A stretch of DNA of 64,000 bases from Tangfeifania diversioriginum (GCA_945873105.1 CAMCBW010000002.1:124001-188000), one strand, 5' to 3'. Shown: positions 54,511-63,936, counted from the stretch's first letter. Numbers and translations are program-made. The notes: a model not told the origin generated them from the letters alone.

Positions 54511-54542
54511 AAGGCTAAAGGCTAAAGTCAAAAGGATAAAGG
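54511..54542 (-). repeat. Short heptamer array, inverse of the 16-copy array
   Basis: About four units (ggctaaa, ggctaaa, gtcaaaa, ggataaa), reverse complement of the ctttagc/ctttatc units at 54631-54742. The two arms enclose ~88 bases. Confidence 0.85.
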
Positions 54543-54630
54543 GGGGATTTGTGCGGAAGGGAGGTATTAGCTATAAGGTATGAGATTTCAGATATGAGAT
54601 TTAAGGTAAACAAGATTAGAGCGTTCTTCA

Positions 54631-54742
54631 CTTTATCCTTTAAACTTTATCCTTTAAACTTTATCCTTTAAACTTTATCCTTTAGCCTTTATCCTTTAGC
54701 CTTTAAACTTTATCCTTTAGCCTTTAGCCTTTAGCCTTTGCG
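54631..54742 (+). repeat. 16-copy heptamer array (CTTTAnn)
   Basis: Sixteen contiguous 7-base units: ctttatc (six), ctttaaa (four), ctttagc (five) and a final ctttgcg. The order is not random: the first six alternate ctttatc and ctttaaa, and ctttagc clusters at the end. It stops four bases from the tonB stop codon. Confidence 0.95.
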
Positions 54743-54746
54743 AAGC

Positions 54747-55667
54747 TCACTGCAGCACAAAATGATAGGTGATAGTTCCCTTTTGGAAGGCTGGGGCATT
54801 GTCGTCCACATTGAATTTGGCACCACGGGCAGCCTTGGTGGCGGCCTCCAGTAAATCGGGGTCGCTGGAGGTTGATCCAAAAATGCCGGCACGAACAGCT
54901 GAGACTTTGCCCAGTTTGTCTACGGTAACTTCTACCACGACAACCCCTCCATCGTTGCCGGGATAGGCCGGTTTCGGAAGAGAACGTGCCTGTCTACCCG
55001 AGAGGTTGAAGGAGATACCATTGCCTGTTCCTCCTCCTGGTCCATAGCGCTTAACCCCCGGTTGTCCGTTGGGATCCCCTTGGTTTCCGGGGCCACCTGC
55101 AATGCCTTCTCCCGTTGAGGTGGAGCCATTGTCCGTCAAGCCACCCCCAAACGCATTCTTTGCCCTGGAATTGATGTTTCCAATCATCTGCTCCTCCTTT
55201 TGCTTCTTTTGACGAATCTGTTCTTCAAGCTTTTGCTGGGCAATTTGTTCCTGCTTCTGCCGTTTTTCACTTTCAGCCAGAGGATCGGGTTTCTTCTTCT
55301 CGACCGTCTTCTTTTCAGTTTTTTTTGTGCGAAGTGCTACGGAAGGTTCATGATCCTGGGTCAGCAGCTCATTCTCCTTGATCTCGGCTGGTTTGAATTT
55401 GGAGGCAGTGGTGGTCTCTTTTTGGTCGAACAGGACAGGTGCTTTGTAGATATTGTCATTTTTAGCATAGACGGCCGAGGGTTCCTCTTCTCCCTGACCA
55501 GTCTCCGAATAGCCAAAATCGACCAGCAAACCTTCGTCTGCCTGAAATTTCATGTCGTTGGAGAGGGTAAGCATCAGCAGAAAAATCAGGATCCCTGCAT
55601 GAATCAGCAGGGTATAAAAAATACCTGATTTTTGACTACCGGATAATGTCATATTGTTTGTGTGCAT
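54747..55667 (-). CDS. TonB-family energy transducer
   Basis: Transmits proton-motive-force energy to outer-membrane receptors. One transmembrane helix near the N-terminus (SGIFYTLLIHAGILIFLLML) anchors it. Residues ~85-160 are highly charged (a KRQKQEQIAQQKLEEQIRQK coiled segment) and a glycine-rich stretch (~165-215) follows. The C-terminal ~85 residues are a TonB C-terminal domain (VVVVEVTVDKLGKVSAVRAG, ITYHFVLQ). 306 residues from the ATG. A TTG start just upstream was rejected. No exbB/exbD neighbour is in view. Confidence 0.88.
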   Translation of the reverse strand: MHTNNMTLSGSQKSGIFYTLLIHAGILIFLLMLTLSNDMKFQADEGLLVDFGYSETGQGEEEPSAVYAKNDNIYKAPVLFDQKETTTASKFKPAEIKENELLTQDHEPSVALRTKKTEKKTVEKKKPDPLAESEKRQKQEQIAQQKLEEQIRQKKQKEEQMIGNINSRAKNAFGGGLTDNGSTSTGEGIAGGPGNQGDPNGQPGVKRYGPGGGTGNGISFNLSGRQARSLPKPAYPGNDGGVVVVEVTVDKLGKVSAVRAGIFGSTSSDPDLLEAATKAARGAKFNVDDNAPAFQKGTITYHFVLQ

Positions 55668-55753
55668 CTCAACCAACTTGTCACCGGATCAATAACCATG
55701 CGGAATGATTAACTGCCCATGAGTAACTGACAAAAATATAAATTAATTCCACA

Positions 55754-58700
55754 TTAGTTGGCAGGAATGCGATCAGTCGTTTTTAATCTTGGCTGATTTT
55801 TCAATTTCTGCGGATGAAACAGTTCGTAAAAAGAGTTGAAACTCTCCCGGTAGGAGAAGCCAATACCCTGTTTGTAAGGGGCAGTGTCGTAGGTCATGTC
55901 TGTATTGGCCCTGTTGTATACTTTCAGTTGAAGCTTTCCCGATTTGATCAATTTGACAAAAACCTCGATCTCACCCAGTACGGCATTGTTGTTGGTCGAT
56001 TGTAAATTGCTGTTGTTGCCGATGTTTCCGTTGATGGTAACCCGGTCATCGAAGATCTGGGTACTCAAGGCCAACTCCATCTGGTTGGTATTCACCTGGT
56101 CGCCGGGTTTGTAATTAAAACCCACATCAAAGTTGGAGCTGATCTGCGATAGCCAGTTGGAAAGCTGGTTGGAGAGCATTTCTGAAGTGGTGGCACCTAC
56201 AAGATTTCCGGTGTAAGCCTGGGAATCTGTCCTTCCCCTGATGTACTCGGGGGTATAAAACTGACCCAGCAACAAAAGTGCCAGCATTTGCCTGTTGATA
56301 TCATCCTGGGTACTGATAAATTGCTGCAATTCGTCTTTGGTTCGCTCGTCAGCGGTGGGGAATAAAATATCAAACTTTAAGTTGGGATTGAGTAATTTCC
56401 GGGAGAGGTTTATTTTACATTCAATGGGAATCCTGCCAATATTCTCACTTTTGTAGGTATCGGCCAGCAGTTCTTTGACAGAAGCCTTCAAGCTGTAGAT
56501 GGCATTCAGGTCAACAATGGCGTCGTAAGGATCCCCGTTCCAGGCAATGGTTCCTCCCTCCTCCAGTTTAAACTTTTTACCGATCACATTCTGAAGCGTG
56601 AAAAGGTAATCTCCCTTGTCAATGGTATAGTTCCCAAACATGGTAAAATTGCCAAGCTTGTCGTAAACCATCCTCAGGTTTCCGGATCCCTGTCCGGAAA
56701 TCACATCTCCCAGGGTGGAATTGAAAAGAATCTGAATTTTTGCGGCTGGTGTAGCCGTGATGTTCATGTTCATCTCCAGCGAACTGCTTTCGATTTGTTT
56801 CTGGGGGGCAACAATTTCATTTTTGGCCGGATCCTTTCCCACAAATCGTATGAAGTTATTCTCAGCCGCAGTAACGGGAGTCTCCATTGGAATGAAAATC
56901 TGGGTCCCCTCTTCGGTCCTTACATTCAGATCAATTTTGACCTGTTCACCGGCACCGGTAATGAGGATGTCTCCGCTGCAACTTGCATCGCCATAAAAGA
57001 GCGAATTGTCGGACATGTTGGTATGGAGGGCTTCCAGTTTTTTGGTGGTCACTCCCAGGTTGTATTTCAATTGGTTAAACATCTTGTGGGTGATGTACCC
57101 CTGGAGGATTGCACCGTTATTTTTGCTATCCTTGAGGGCGATCCTCCTGAAAACAATGGAATCATCGGCGAACTCAACCGGCTGACTGAAGGTATAGGCT
57201 GTTTTGGTGTAATCAATGCCGATCTTACCCTCCTTGATGTTGACCTTCCCGATGAAACAAGGATCCTTCAAACTGCCTGTAATAGCGACTGATCCATTCC
57301 CGGTTCCACTGACCCCATTGGAGAAGCTTCGCAGGAACGGGAAGATGGTCGCCACCGGAAAATCTGTCAAACTCGCATTGTAATTCAAGGAGTCTGAGTT
57401 TAAAGCATAGTATCCACTGATAAGCAGTGAAGTTGTATCCCTTTTGTTGAGTTTGATGGTGGTGAAGATACGATTCGCCTCCTTGTCCAATTTGTTGCTG
57501 AGCAGTACATCTCCAAAATAGTTTTTATAATAGTGGAAATTCCGGATGGCAAGATTGCTGTTCATGAAGAATGAATTTTCAATATCGGCAATTTCTGTTG
57601 TGCCACTCAATGAGCCCTCTATACCTATCTTTTGTTTGGAGATCAGGTCCAAAAATCCCAGGTTGATGTTGTTGGCTTCGATTTTTAGTTTGTCGGATGG
57701 ATTCTCTGAAAGCTGACCATTGATCCTGAAAAATTCTGAACCATGCTGCAATTTGAAATTTTTGACCGACACCAGGGTAGAGTCGATATGAATTTTGCTG
57801 TTGTCAAATTGCCACAAGGTATCTGAAACGAGAAATTCGGATGGTTTGATGGAAAAATCAGCCATTCTAAGCCCCTGGGGTGCTTTTGAAAAGATCCCTT
57901 CCATGTCTATTTTGCCGCTAAAATTGTGCTTGCTGGCTGTTCCCCAGGCAAAGGTGGTCAGCAGGGTGTCGTTGAAGAGGGTATTGTCCAGCGCTATGTT
58001 CTCAAGTGTGTAATTTTTTCCAAGGGATGCCTCTTTGACACCCAGGCGGAGAATCCATTGCTTTCCTTCATTTCTGGAGGAAAAATTAAGGTCTTTGGCA
58101 TGGTAAGCGCCGTAGGAGAGATCTTCTGCCTTGCATTCCAGTGAGAGGCTTTTGCTGGTTGAGTTGATCTCTCCCTTCATTGTTACCGGTGAGTTGGGCG
58201 TTAATTCCGGTAGGAAGAAATAGGTTATCAGCTCCGGTTTCTTTACATGGATGTCAAAGTTGAAAATATTGTTCCCGGCAATCTTTTCCTTGCTGAAGGG
58301 CAAATCTGCCGAGGGAAGATAGTATTGAAGGTAGTCACGCAAGGTAAGGCCAAACTCCAGGAAGCGGTATTTGCCTACAATATCTACATCCGCAATGTCA
58401 GACCGGAGGGTGATGGTATTTCTCTCGGTCGAATTGGTGGTACTCAAATTGAGTGCCTTCACATCGAAGATCTTACCTTCCCTGGCCAATTTTATCTTCT
58501 CCAGAACAATCGAACCGTTTAGCTCATCAATATTCTTACCAGAAAAATTGGCTTTTGTGTCAAAGGAAACAAAGGCATCCTTGTGGAGCTTGTCGAGCCC
58601 CAATACATAGAGGTTGGCCCTGGTGACCGAAGCGGTAAAATTAAAGTCAGGAATCTTCTGCTCCAGATTGGCTATTCCGGAAAATTCCAGCCTCAATTTA

Positions 58701-60265
58701 TCGTCATTGATGGTCAATTGACCATCGTAACTCTTGTTGCTGGCCTTACCTTTCAGGTAGATCGAATCGATACGGTTTTCGTTGTAATAGAGGCTGTCGA
58801 TGTTTCCATCAAGTATGGCATTGAAATTTTTCCCTTTTTTATTCAATCTTACTACCGTATGAAGGGTCACCTCTCCCAACTTATCATAACCAAGAAATTT
58901 TCCGGCGTTAAAAGATTTGGCATCCAGGACTCCCCGCAAAACCAAAGAGCCCGTCAGGCTGGGAGCGATGGCAATGTCGGTCGACAAGGATCCAAGGTCA
59001 CCGTTTAAATTCCCATAGGCCACAAAGTCGGAGGGAAATCCGCTGAAGGTTCCCTGGTAGGTTAGATCCACGTCATCGAGCAAGGATGCAGGGATTTTTG
59101 GATATCGCAAGGTGGCCTTGTCTGGCAATTTCACCAGGGAAAAATCATTGAAATTGAAGGTGTTGTTGTAGAATTTCAAGAAGATGTAGGTATCATTCCA
59201 GTTGGGCAGTCCTTTGAGTTCCAGGTCTGCATTAACGGAGGTTTTCCGCCCGATCCTGAAGTTTAATTTTTTGAATTTGAGGTTGTCGATGGTTCCCTTT
59301 ACTGCTCCGGAAAATAGTACAGACTCGTTCATTCCCCAGATATCTGGCATAAAATAGGCAAGATCGGACAAGGAGACCAATGATTCGGAGAGATTGCCAT
59401 CGTAGACATACTGGAAGGCAAAGGGCAAATCCTCCAGTTCATTTACTGTGGCTGGTTTGTCAAGTGGAATACTTTTCCGGTGTGTCACCTTCATGGAATC
59501 AGAAAAGATATTGGAGTTGGGGGAGATCATGGCAAACTTCTCCACATGAAATCCGGAGGAATCCACCGATGCATTGAAGGTCATATTTTTCAGGGAAAAT
59601 CCCGATTGCTCCTTGAAAGAGGCATTGTCAAGGGTCATTGTAGTGGCAGAGGTTCTCCTTTTGATGTGCACCAATGAGAAGTTCAGCTCATGGATGTTTA
59701 GGTTATTGAGATTGATTCCTTCGTGGTATAGGGTGTCTGCAAAAGGTTTTTTAAAGCGGAATTGAGCATCCCTGACAAACAGGTTGTTGAAGGTTACATC
59801 CCAGGGGGATTTTCCCTGGGTTGGAGGTGCGGCGTGGAGAGAGTCCAGAATAAACTGGAAGTTGGTGCCTGCAGTATCCTGAAACAGGTGGATCCTGGGT
59901 TGCTGGACAACGATGCTGCTCAGGTGAATTCGGCGATGATTCAGTCTGATACTGTCAATCTGCAGTTTCAGCTGATCGATGTAGATCAGCGTATCCCTGG
60001 ATTGATCTTCCACCAGTATTTTTTCGAGTGTTAGCTGGTCAAAAAAGGAGATATCAATCCCGCCAATCATGATTTTTGTGTTAAAAGACTGGCCAACCTC
60101 ATCCATCAACCACCTGATCGCGAAGGTCTGAAAAGTATTGCTGCGGAACGCGACGTACAAAACCTGCGGCAGCGCTACCAGCAATACGGTTATGACTACG
60201 AAAGTCTTAACCTTTTTTTTGATAACTTTGAACGCGGATGGAGAAGGTTTTTTTACTTCTGTCAC
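55754..60265 (-). CDS. TamB-like translocation/assembly protein (DUF490)
   Basis: 1503-residue envelope-spanning protein of the TamB/AsmA-like bridge family, thought to move phospholipid or assist outer-membrane protein insertion. An N-terminal membrane anchor (FVVITVLLVALPQVLYVAF, ~20-38) is followed by >1100 residues of repeated beta-strands. The conserved C-terminal DUF490 is at ~1150-1480 (YLFTLQNVIGKKFKLEEGGT, then WNGDPYDAIVDL and SNWLSQISSNFDVGF). It is divergent from tsaD (148-base spacer), the usual partner arrangement in Bacteroidota. Confidence 0.9.
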   Translation of the reverse strand: MTEVKKPSPSAFKVIKKKVKTFVVITVLLVALPQVLYVAFRSNTFQTFAIRWLMDEVGQSFNTKIMIGGIDISFFDQLTLEKILVEDQSRDTLIYIDQLKLQIDSIRLNHRRIHLSSIVVQQPRIHLFQDTAGTNFQFILDSLHAAPPTQGKSPWDVTFNNLFVRDAQFRFKKPFADTLYHEGINLNNLNIHELNFSLVHIKRRTSATTMTLDNASFKEQSGFSLKNMTFNASVDSSGFHVEKFAMISPNSNIFSDSMKVTHRKSIPLDKPATVNELEDLPFAFQYVYDGNLSESLVSLSDLAYFMPDIWGMNESVLFSGAVKGTIDNLKFKKLNFRIGRKTSVNADLELKGLPNWNDTYIFLKFYNNTFNFNDFSLVKLPDKATLRYPKIPASLLDDVDLTYQGTFSGFPSDFVAYGNLNGDLGSLSTDIAIAPSLTGSLVLRGVLDAKSFNAGKFLGYDKLGEVTLHTVVRLNKKGKNFNAILDGNIDSLYYNENRIDSIYLKGKASNKSYDGQLTINDDKLRLEFSGIANLEQKIPDFNFTASVTRANLYVLGLDKLHKDAFVSFDTKANFSGKNIDELNGSIVLEKIKLAREGKIFDVKALNLSTTNSTERNTITLRSDIADVDIVGKYRFLEFGLTLRDYLQYYLPSADLPFSKEKIAGNNIFNFDIHVKKPELITYFFLPELTPNSPVTMKGEINSTSKSLSLECKAEDLSYGAYHAKDLNFSSRNEGKQWILRLGVKEASLGKNYTLENIALDNTLFNDTLLTTFAWGTASKHNFSGKIDMEGIFSKAPQGLRMADFSIKPSEFLVSDTLWQFDNSKIHIDSTLVSVKNFKLQHGSEFFRINGQLSENPSDKLKIEANNINLGFLDLISKQKIGIEGSLSGTTEIADIENSFFMNSNLAIRNFHYYKNYFGDVLLSNKLDKEANRIFTTIKLNKRDTTSLLISGYYALNSDSLNYNASLTDFPVATIFPFLRSFSNGVSGTGNGSVAITGSLKDPCFIGKVNIKEGKIGIDYTKTAYTFSQPVEFADDSIVFRRIALKDSKNNGAILQGYITHKMFNQLKYNLGVTTKKLEALHTNMSDNSLFYGDASCSGDILITGAGEQVKIDLNVRTEEGTQIFIPMETPVTAAENNFIRFVGKDPAKNEIVAPQKQIESSSLEMNMNITATPAAKIQILFNSTLGDVISGQGSGNLRMVYDKLGNFTMFGNYTIDKGDYLFTLQNVIGKKFKLEEGGTIAWNGDPYDAIVDLNAIYSLKASVKELLADTYKSENIGRIPIECKINLSRKLLNPNLKFDILFPTADERTKDELQQFISTQDDINRQMLALLLLGQFYTPEYIRGRTDSQAYTGNLVGATTSEMLSNQLSNWLSQISSNFDVGFNYKPGDQVNTNQMELALSTQIFDDRVTINGNIGNNSNLQSTNNNAVLGEIEVFVKLIKSGKLQLKVYNRANTDMTYDTAPYKQGIGFSYRESFNSFYELFHPQKLKNQPRLKTTDRIPAN

Positions 60266-60413
60266 GAGGGTTAAATTATAGTTCCGGCAAGGTTCAATAC
60301 CTTTGCCTTTCCAATGGAAAATTTCATTGGTCGGGTCTGAAGTATCATCACTTTAGCCGCTAAAATTAATATTTTTTAGCAGGATGAGCAGATCCTGGTA
60401 AGATCAAAATGAA

Positions 60414-61454
60414 ATGAGAAAAAGCGAAAACAAAAATATCGTCATCCTGGGAATCGAATCCTCTTGCGATGATACCTCTGCCGCTGTGATTTGCAACCAG
60501 TTGATGTTAAGCAATGAAGTAGCCGGACAGGCAGTGCACAAGGCATACGGTGGAGTAGTGCCGGAACTGGCCTCCAGGGCACACCAGCAGAATATTATTC
60601 CGGTGGTGGAGATGGCGGTTAAGAAGGCAGGAGTTACGCTGGATGAAATTACCGCCATTGCCTTTACCCGGGGGCCCGGGTTGTTGGGATCCCTTCTGGT
60701 TGGGACCTCCTTTGCCAAGGCATTTGCCCTGGCACGCAATATCCCCTTGCTGGAGGTTAACCATCTGCAGGGACATGTTTTGGCCCATTTTATCCAGGAG
60801 CAAAACGAGGAGCACCAGGAACCAAAGTTTCCCTTCCTCTGCCTGCTGGTTTCGGGTGGCAATTCACAGATCATTGTGGTGAGGGACCACCTGGAGATGG
60901 AAGTGGTAGGACAGACCATCGATGATGCGGCCGGAGAGGCATTTGACAAGTGTGCCAAAGTGATGGGTTTGCCCTATCCTGGAGGACCGCTGATCGACAA
61001 ACTTGCCAAGTTGGGGGATCCAAAGGCTTTTACCTTCTCCAAACCCCGGATACCGGGACTTGATTACAGCTTCAGCGGACTGAAGACCTCCTTTTTATAC
61101 CTATTGCGGGACGAGATTGCCAAAGACCCTGATTTTATTGACCACCACCAGGCTGATCTTTGCGCTTCGCTGCAGTATACCATCATCGAGATACTTTTGA
61201 CCAAATTGAAACTGGCAGCCAAACAGACTGGAATCAAGGAGATTGCCGTTGCCGGAGGTGTCTCTGCCAATTCCGGGCTTCGAACAGCCTTGCAGGAGAC
61301 GGCACTGCACCAGGGTTGGAAAATGTACATTCCCCCCTTCAAATATACCACCGACAATGCGGCCATGATCGCCATTACCGGTTACTACAAATATTTAAAA
61401 GGTGATTTCGCTTCGCTGGATGCGGTACCCTTTTCAAGGGTTGTCATAAGTTGA
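60414..61454 (+). CDS. tsaD: tRNA N6-threonylcarbamoyladenosine synthase subunit TsaD
   Basis: Transfers the threonylcarbamoyl group to A37 of ANN-reading tRNAs. Starts GIESSCDDTSAAV; ELASRAHQQNIIPV, TRGPGLLGSLLVG, and the metal-binding NHLQGHVLAH (H-x3-H, ~117) match the Kae1/TsaD family. LLVSGGNSQII, DDAAGEAFDKCAKVMG and SFSGLKT follow. 346 residues is normal. The stop codon's last two bases begin a heptamer array. Confidence 0.97.
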   Translation: MRKSENKNIVILGIESSCDDTSAAVICNQLMLSNEVAGQAVHKAYGGVVPELASRAHQQNIIPVVEMAVKKAGVTLDEITAIAFTRGPGLLGSLLVGTSFAKAFALARNIPLLEVNHLQGHVLAHFIQEQNEEHQEPKFPFLCLLVSGGNSQIIVVRDHLEMEVVGQTIDDAAGEAFDKCAKVMGLPYPGGPLIDKLAKLGDPKAFTFSKPRIPGLDYSFSGLKTSFLYLLRDEIAKDPDFIDHHQADLCASLQYTIIEILLTKLKLAAKQTGIKEIAVAGGVSANSGLRTALQETALHQGWKMYIPPFKYTTDNAAMIAITGYYKYLKGDFASLDAVPFSRVVIS

Positions 61455-61487
61455 TTTTGGATTTTAGATTTACGATTTTGGATTGGA
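61453..61487. repeat. Heptamer array (GATTTTN) at the tsaD 3' end
   Basis: Five units: gattttg, gatttta, gatttac, gattttg, gattgga. The first unit overlaps the tsaD TGA. Unlike most other arrays no inverted second arm was found. Confidence 0.85.
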
Positions 61488-61535
61488 AAACCTGGAAGGT
61501 AGATTGGTCAGGCTGGAGAATAAAAAGATGTGCAA

Positions 61536-61916
61536 ATGAAGCGTGAAAAATTTTCAATCGGCAAAAGGTTAAAGAGCTTTGTATACGCTTTCAATGGATT
61601 GAAGGTATTGTTCAAAGAGGAGCACAATGCCAGGATACACCTGGTTGCTGCTTTTTGCGTCATCTTACTCGGTTGGTTTTTAGAGCTTTCAGCCCTGGAA
61701 TGGGTCGCCATCTCGTTGGCAATCGGTGCTGTTTTTGCTGCCGAACTATTCAATTCTGCACTGGAGAACCTGGCGGATCATCTTGCACCAGAGCGGCACG
61801 AAAAGGTGAAAAAGGTGAAAGATATGGCAGCTGCCGCTGTTTTGGTTGTAGCCATGGTCTCCTTGTTGATTGCTTGTTTGATCTATCTTCCAAAGATTAT
61901 TTTGCTTATAAGTTGA
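61536..61916 (+). CDS. Diacylglycerol kinase family protein (DgkA-type)
   Basis: Small inner-membrane lipid kinase, 126 residues. FVYAFNGLKVLFKEEHNARIH, EWVAISLAIGAVFAAELFNS and ALENLADHL match the prokaryotic DAGK/undecaprenol kinase family, including the conserved E-x-x-NSA-x-E-x-x-D stretch. Three or four transmembrane helices are visible. Whether it uses diacylglycerol or undecaprenol cannot be told. A GTG start six bases upstream is possible but the ATG is preferred. Confidence 0.92.
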   Translation: MKREKFSIGKRLKSFVYAFNGLKVLFKEEHNARIHLVAAFCVILLGWFLELSALEWVAISLAIGAVFAAELFNSALENLADHLAPERHEKVKKVKDMAAAAVLVVAMVSLLIACLIYLPKIILLIS

Positions 61917-61931
61917 TCATACAAAGAAAAG

Positions 61932-62279
61932 TTATTCACTTTCGATAGCTAATACACGCGATAGTCCAATTTTTATCTCATCCAGGCTTGCTTTAGAAAC
62001 GTTTCCAAGTCTTTTCACAAATCTTTCTTCAGAAACCGAACGAATCTGAAAACAATCAGCTGATGAATCTTTCCCTAGTTTATTTACAAAGTCAGGAATT
62101 AACTTAACCATCCATGGGGCAATTGCGTATCGTTCCTTCCAGTCTGTTAAAGGCACGATAATTTTCAGAGGCAACTTGCCCAAAGAATCATCACTGACAA
62201 TTACAGCAGGCCGAGTTTTCTTTATCTCTGCTCCAATGGTTGGATCAAGATTTATTAGCCAAATATCACCTTGTTTCAT
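61932..62279 (-). CDS. Type II toxin, PemK/MazF family
   Basis: 115 residues. MKQGDIWLINLDPTIGAEIK and KKTRPAVIVSDD are the MazF opening, with the basic catalytic Arg region, and LPLKIIVPLTDW is the second strand block. Members are usually sequence-specific mRNA endoribonucleases. An in-frame start further upstream was rejected in favour of the ATG giving the conserved N-terminus. The start overlaps the antitoxin gene by 14 bases, typical of a coupled TA pair. Confidence 0.9.
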   Translation of the reverse strand: MKQGDIWLINLDPTIGAEIKKTRPAVIVSDDSLGKLPLKIIVPLTDWKERYAIAPWMVKLIPDFVNKLGKDSSADCFQIRSVSEERFVKRLGNVSKASLDEIKIGLSRVLAIESE

Positions 62280-62478
62280 AAAATTGTTCACAGTCAAGGA
62301 CTGTAAACGCGTTTAGATTTTTATCTGTTTTATAATCTGAGTACAATGTCTCAGCTGCCAATTTCATCTGGTTGTTGTCCTCTTGTTTGCGTATTGAATG
62401 AATCGTTTTTTCGATCACATAAATTCTTTTCGAAACTGGTAATTTTTGTATCTCTTCAATTAACTCAGTTGTATTCAT
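62266..62478 (-). CDS. Putative antitoxin of the MazF-type toxin
   Basis: 70 residues. The N-terminal LIEEIQKLPVSKRIYVIEKT helix pair resembles short addiction-module antitoxins (CHP02574/RelB-like stabilizers); no DNA-binding motif could be named. It precedes and overlaps the toxin gene on the same strand, which is the main support. The C-terminal ~30 residues, rich in Asp, Lys and Asn, would be the toxin-binding tail. Confidence 0.75.
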   Translation of the reverse strand: MNTTELIEEIQKLPVSKRIYVIEKTIHSIRKQEDNNQMKLAAETLYSDYKTDKNLNAFTVLDCEQFYETR

Positions 62479-62567
62479 ATCATTGAAATTAAGTATTTAA
62501 GATACAATAAAATATTCTCTTAACATGTCAATCCCATTTGATGAAGCTATGACCTTAGTTAAGTTTT

Positions 62568-63848
62568 CTACCACGCAAAAATCGGATAATGCTCCATCAT
62601 TTTATTGACTTCGGTGCGCACGGATAGAATGGTCTTTTCATTGTCTGCATCTTGCAAAACCCTGTCAATTAACTCAACAATTAAACCCATTTGGCCCTCC
62701 TTCAATCCCCTTGTGGAGATTGCCGGCGTGCCTACCCGTAAGCCTGAGGTCAGGAAAGGGGAGCGGCTGTCGAATGGCACCATGTTTTTGTTGATGGTAA
62801 TATCGGCTTGTACCAGTACGTTCTCGGCCTTTTTACCGGTTAAATCCGGGAATTTTGTGCGAAGGTCGATCAGCATAGAGTGGTTGTCGGTTCCACCGGA
62901 GATCACCTTGTAACCTTTGTCCATGAAGGCCTGGGCCATCACTTTGGCATTTTTCTGAACCTGAGCCTGGTAGGTATTGTATTCGGGAAGGAGCGCCTCT
63001 CCAAATGAAACAGCCTTGGCAGCAATGACATGCTCCAGCGGACCGCCCTGGATCCCCGGGAAGATGGCAGAGTCGAGCAGGCTGCTCATCATCTTGATTT
63101 CACCCTTCTTGGTGGCCAGGCCCCATGGATTCTCAAAATCCTTGCCCAGCAGGATGATTCCTCCGCGAGGTCCACGCAAGGTTTTATGGGTAGTAGAGGT
63201 GACAATGTGCGCATGTTTCAGTGGATTGTCCAGCAATCCTGCAGCGATTAGTCCGGCAGGGTGAGCCATGTCGACCATGAAAATTGCTCCAATCTTGTCT
63301 GCAAGTGTCCGGATACGGGCATAATCCCACTCTCTGGAGTAGGCTGAAGCTCCTGCGATGATCAATTTAGGTTTTTCCTGGAGGGCGACCTGTTCCATCA
63401 TGTCGTAATCCACCAGACCGCTCTCTTCCCTGACGCCATAGGCTACCGGGCGGTATAGCAGACCGGAGGAGTTCACCGGTGAACCATGTGACAGGTGACC
63501 ACCGTGCGAAAGGTCCAATCCCATAAAGGTATCGCCGGGCTGAAGTACCGTCATCAGGACAGCCATGTTGGCCTGTGCCCCGGAGTGAGGCTGTACGTTG
63601 GCATATTCGGCACCGAACAATGCTTTCAGCCGGTCGATGGCCAGCTGCTCGGCTTCATCGATGAATTGACATCCACCATAATAACGGTGACCCGGATAAC
63701 CTTCGGCATACTTGTTGGTCAGGCAGGAGCCCATGGCATCCATCACCTGCTGGGAGACAAAATTCTCGGAGGCAATCAGTTCAATACCATGAAGCTGGCG
63801 GGCATGTTCTTTCGCAATGATGTCAAAAATCGCTGTATCTTTTTGCAT
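62568..63848 (-). CDS. glyA: Serine hydroxymethyltransferase
   Basis: PLP enzyme interconverting serine and glycine with tetrahydrofolate, the main source of one-carbon units. [36 protein letters not shown] and the PLP-lysine motif [16 protein letters not shown] (~222-237) are diagnostic. 426 residues, complete. Single gene on this strand with its own spacers. Confidence 0.97.
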   Translation of the reverse strand: MQKDTAIFDIIAKEHARQLHGIELIASENFVSQQVMDAMGSCLTNKYAEGYPGHRYYGGCQFIDEAEQLAIDRLKALFGAEYANVQPHSGAQANMAVLMTVLQPGDTFMGLDLSHGGHLSHGSPVNSSGLLYRPVAYGVREESGLVDYDMMEQVALQEKPKLIIAGASAYSREWDYARIRTLADKIGAIFMVDMAHPAGLIAAGLLDNPLKHAHIVTSTTHKTLRGPRGGIILLGKDFENPWGLATKKGEIKMMSSLLDSAIFPGIQGGPLEHVIAAKAVSFGEALLPEYNTYQAQVQKNAKVMAQAFMDKGYKVISGGTDNHSMLIDLRTKFPDLTGKKAENVLVQADITINKNMVPFDSRSPFLTSGLRVGTPAISTRGLKEGQMGLIVELIDRVLQDADNEKTILSVRTEVNKMMEHYPIFAW

Positions 63849-63896
63849 GGGGAGGAGTTTTATAATTTAGGTACCAAAGGTACAACTTTCAAAATT

Positions 63897-63936
63897 AATG
63901 TGGAAATTGGAAAATGTGAAAATGTGAAAATGAAGA
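63897..63936. repeat. 8-mer array (AATGTGAA) upstream of glyA
   Basis: Five units of aatgtgga/aattggaa/aatgtgaa (two perfect in a row) in the 50-90 bases before the glyA start. Window end prevents seeing whether a second arm exists. Confidence 0.82.

Larger units (their letters stand above)
54418..54746. other. Spacer between tonB and typA, mostly repeats
   Basis: 329 bases. About half is heptamer array (entries at 54511 and 54631). The part between the arrays includes two copies of tatgagattt (54580s-54600s) and no gene. Any typA promoter lies within the 90 bases next to its ATG. Confidence 0.7.

Noticed and set aside
54631-54742. CRISPR array
   Set aside because: Units are contiguous 7-mers without spacers, and no cas gene is present. 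The same argument excludes the other short-unit arrays.
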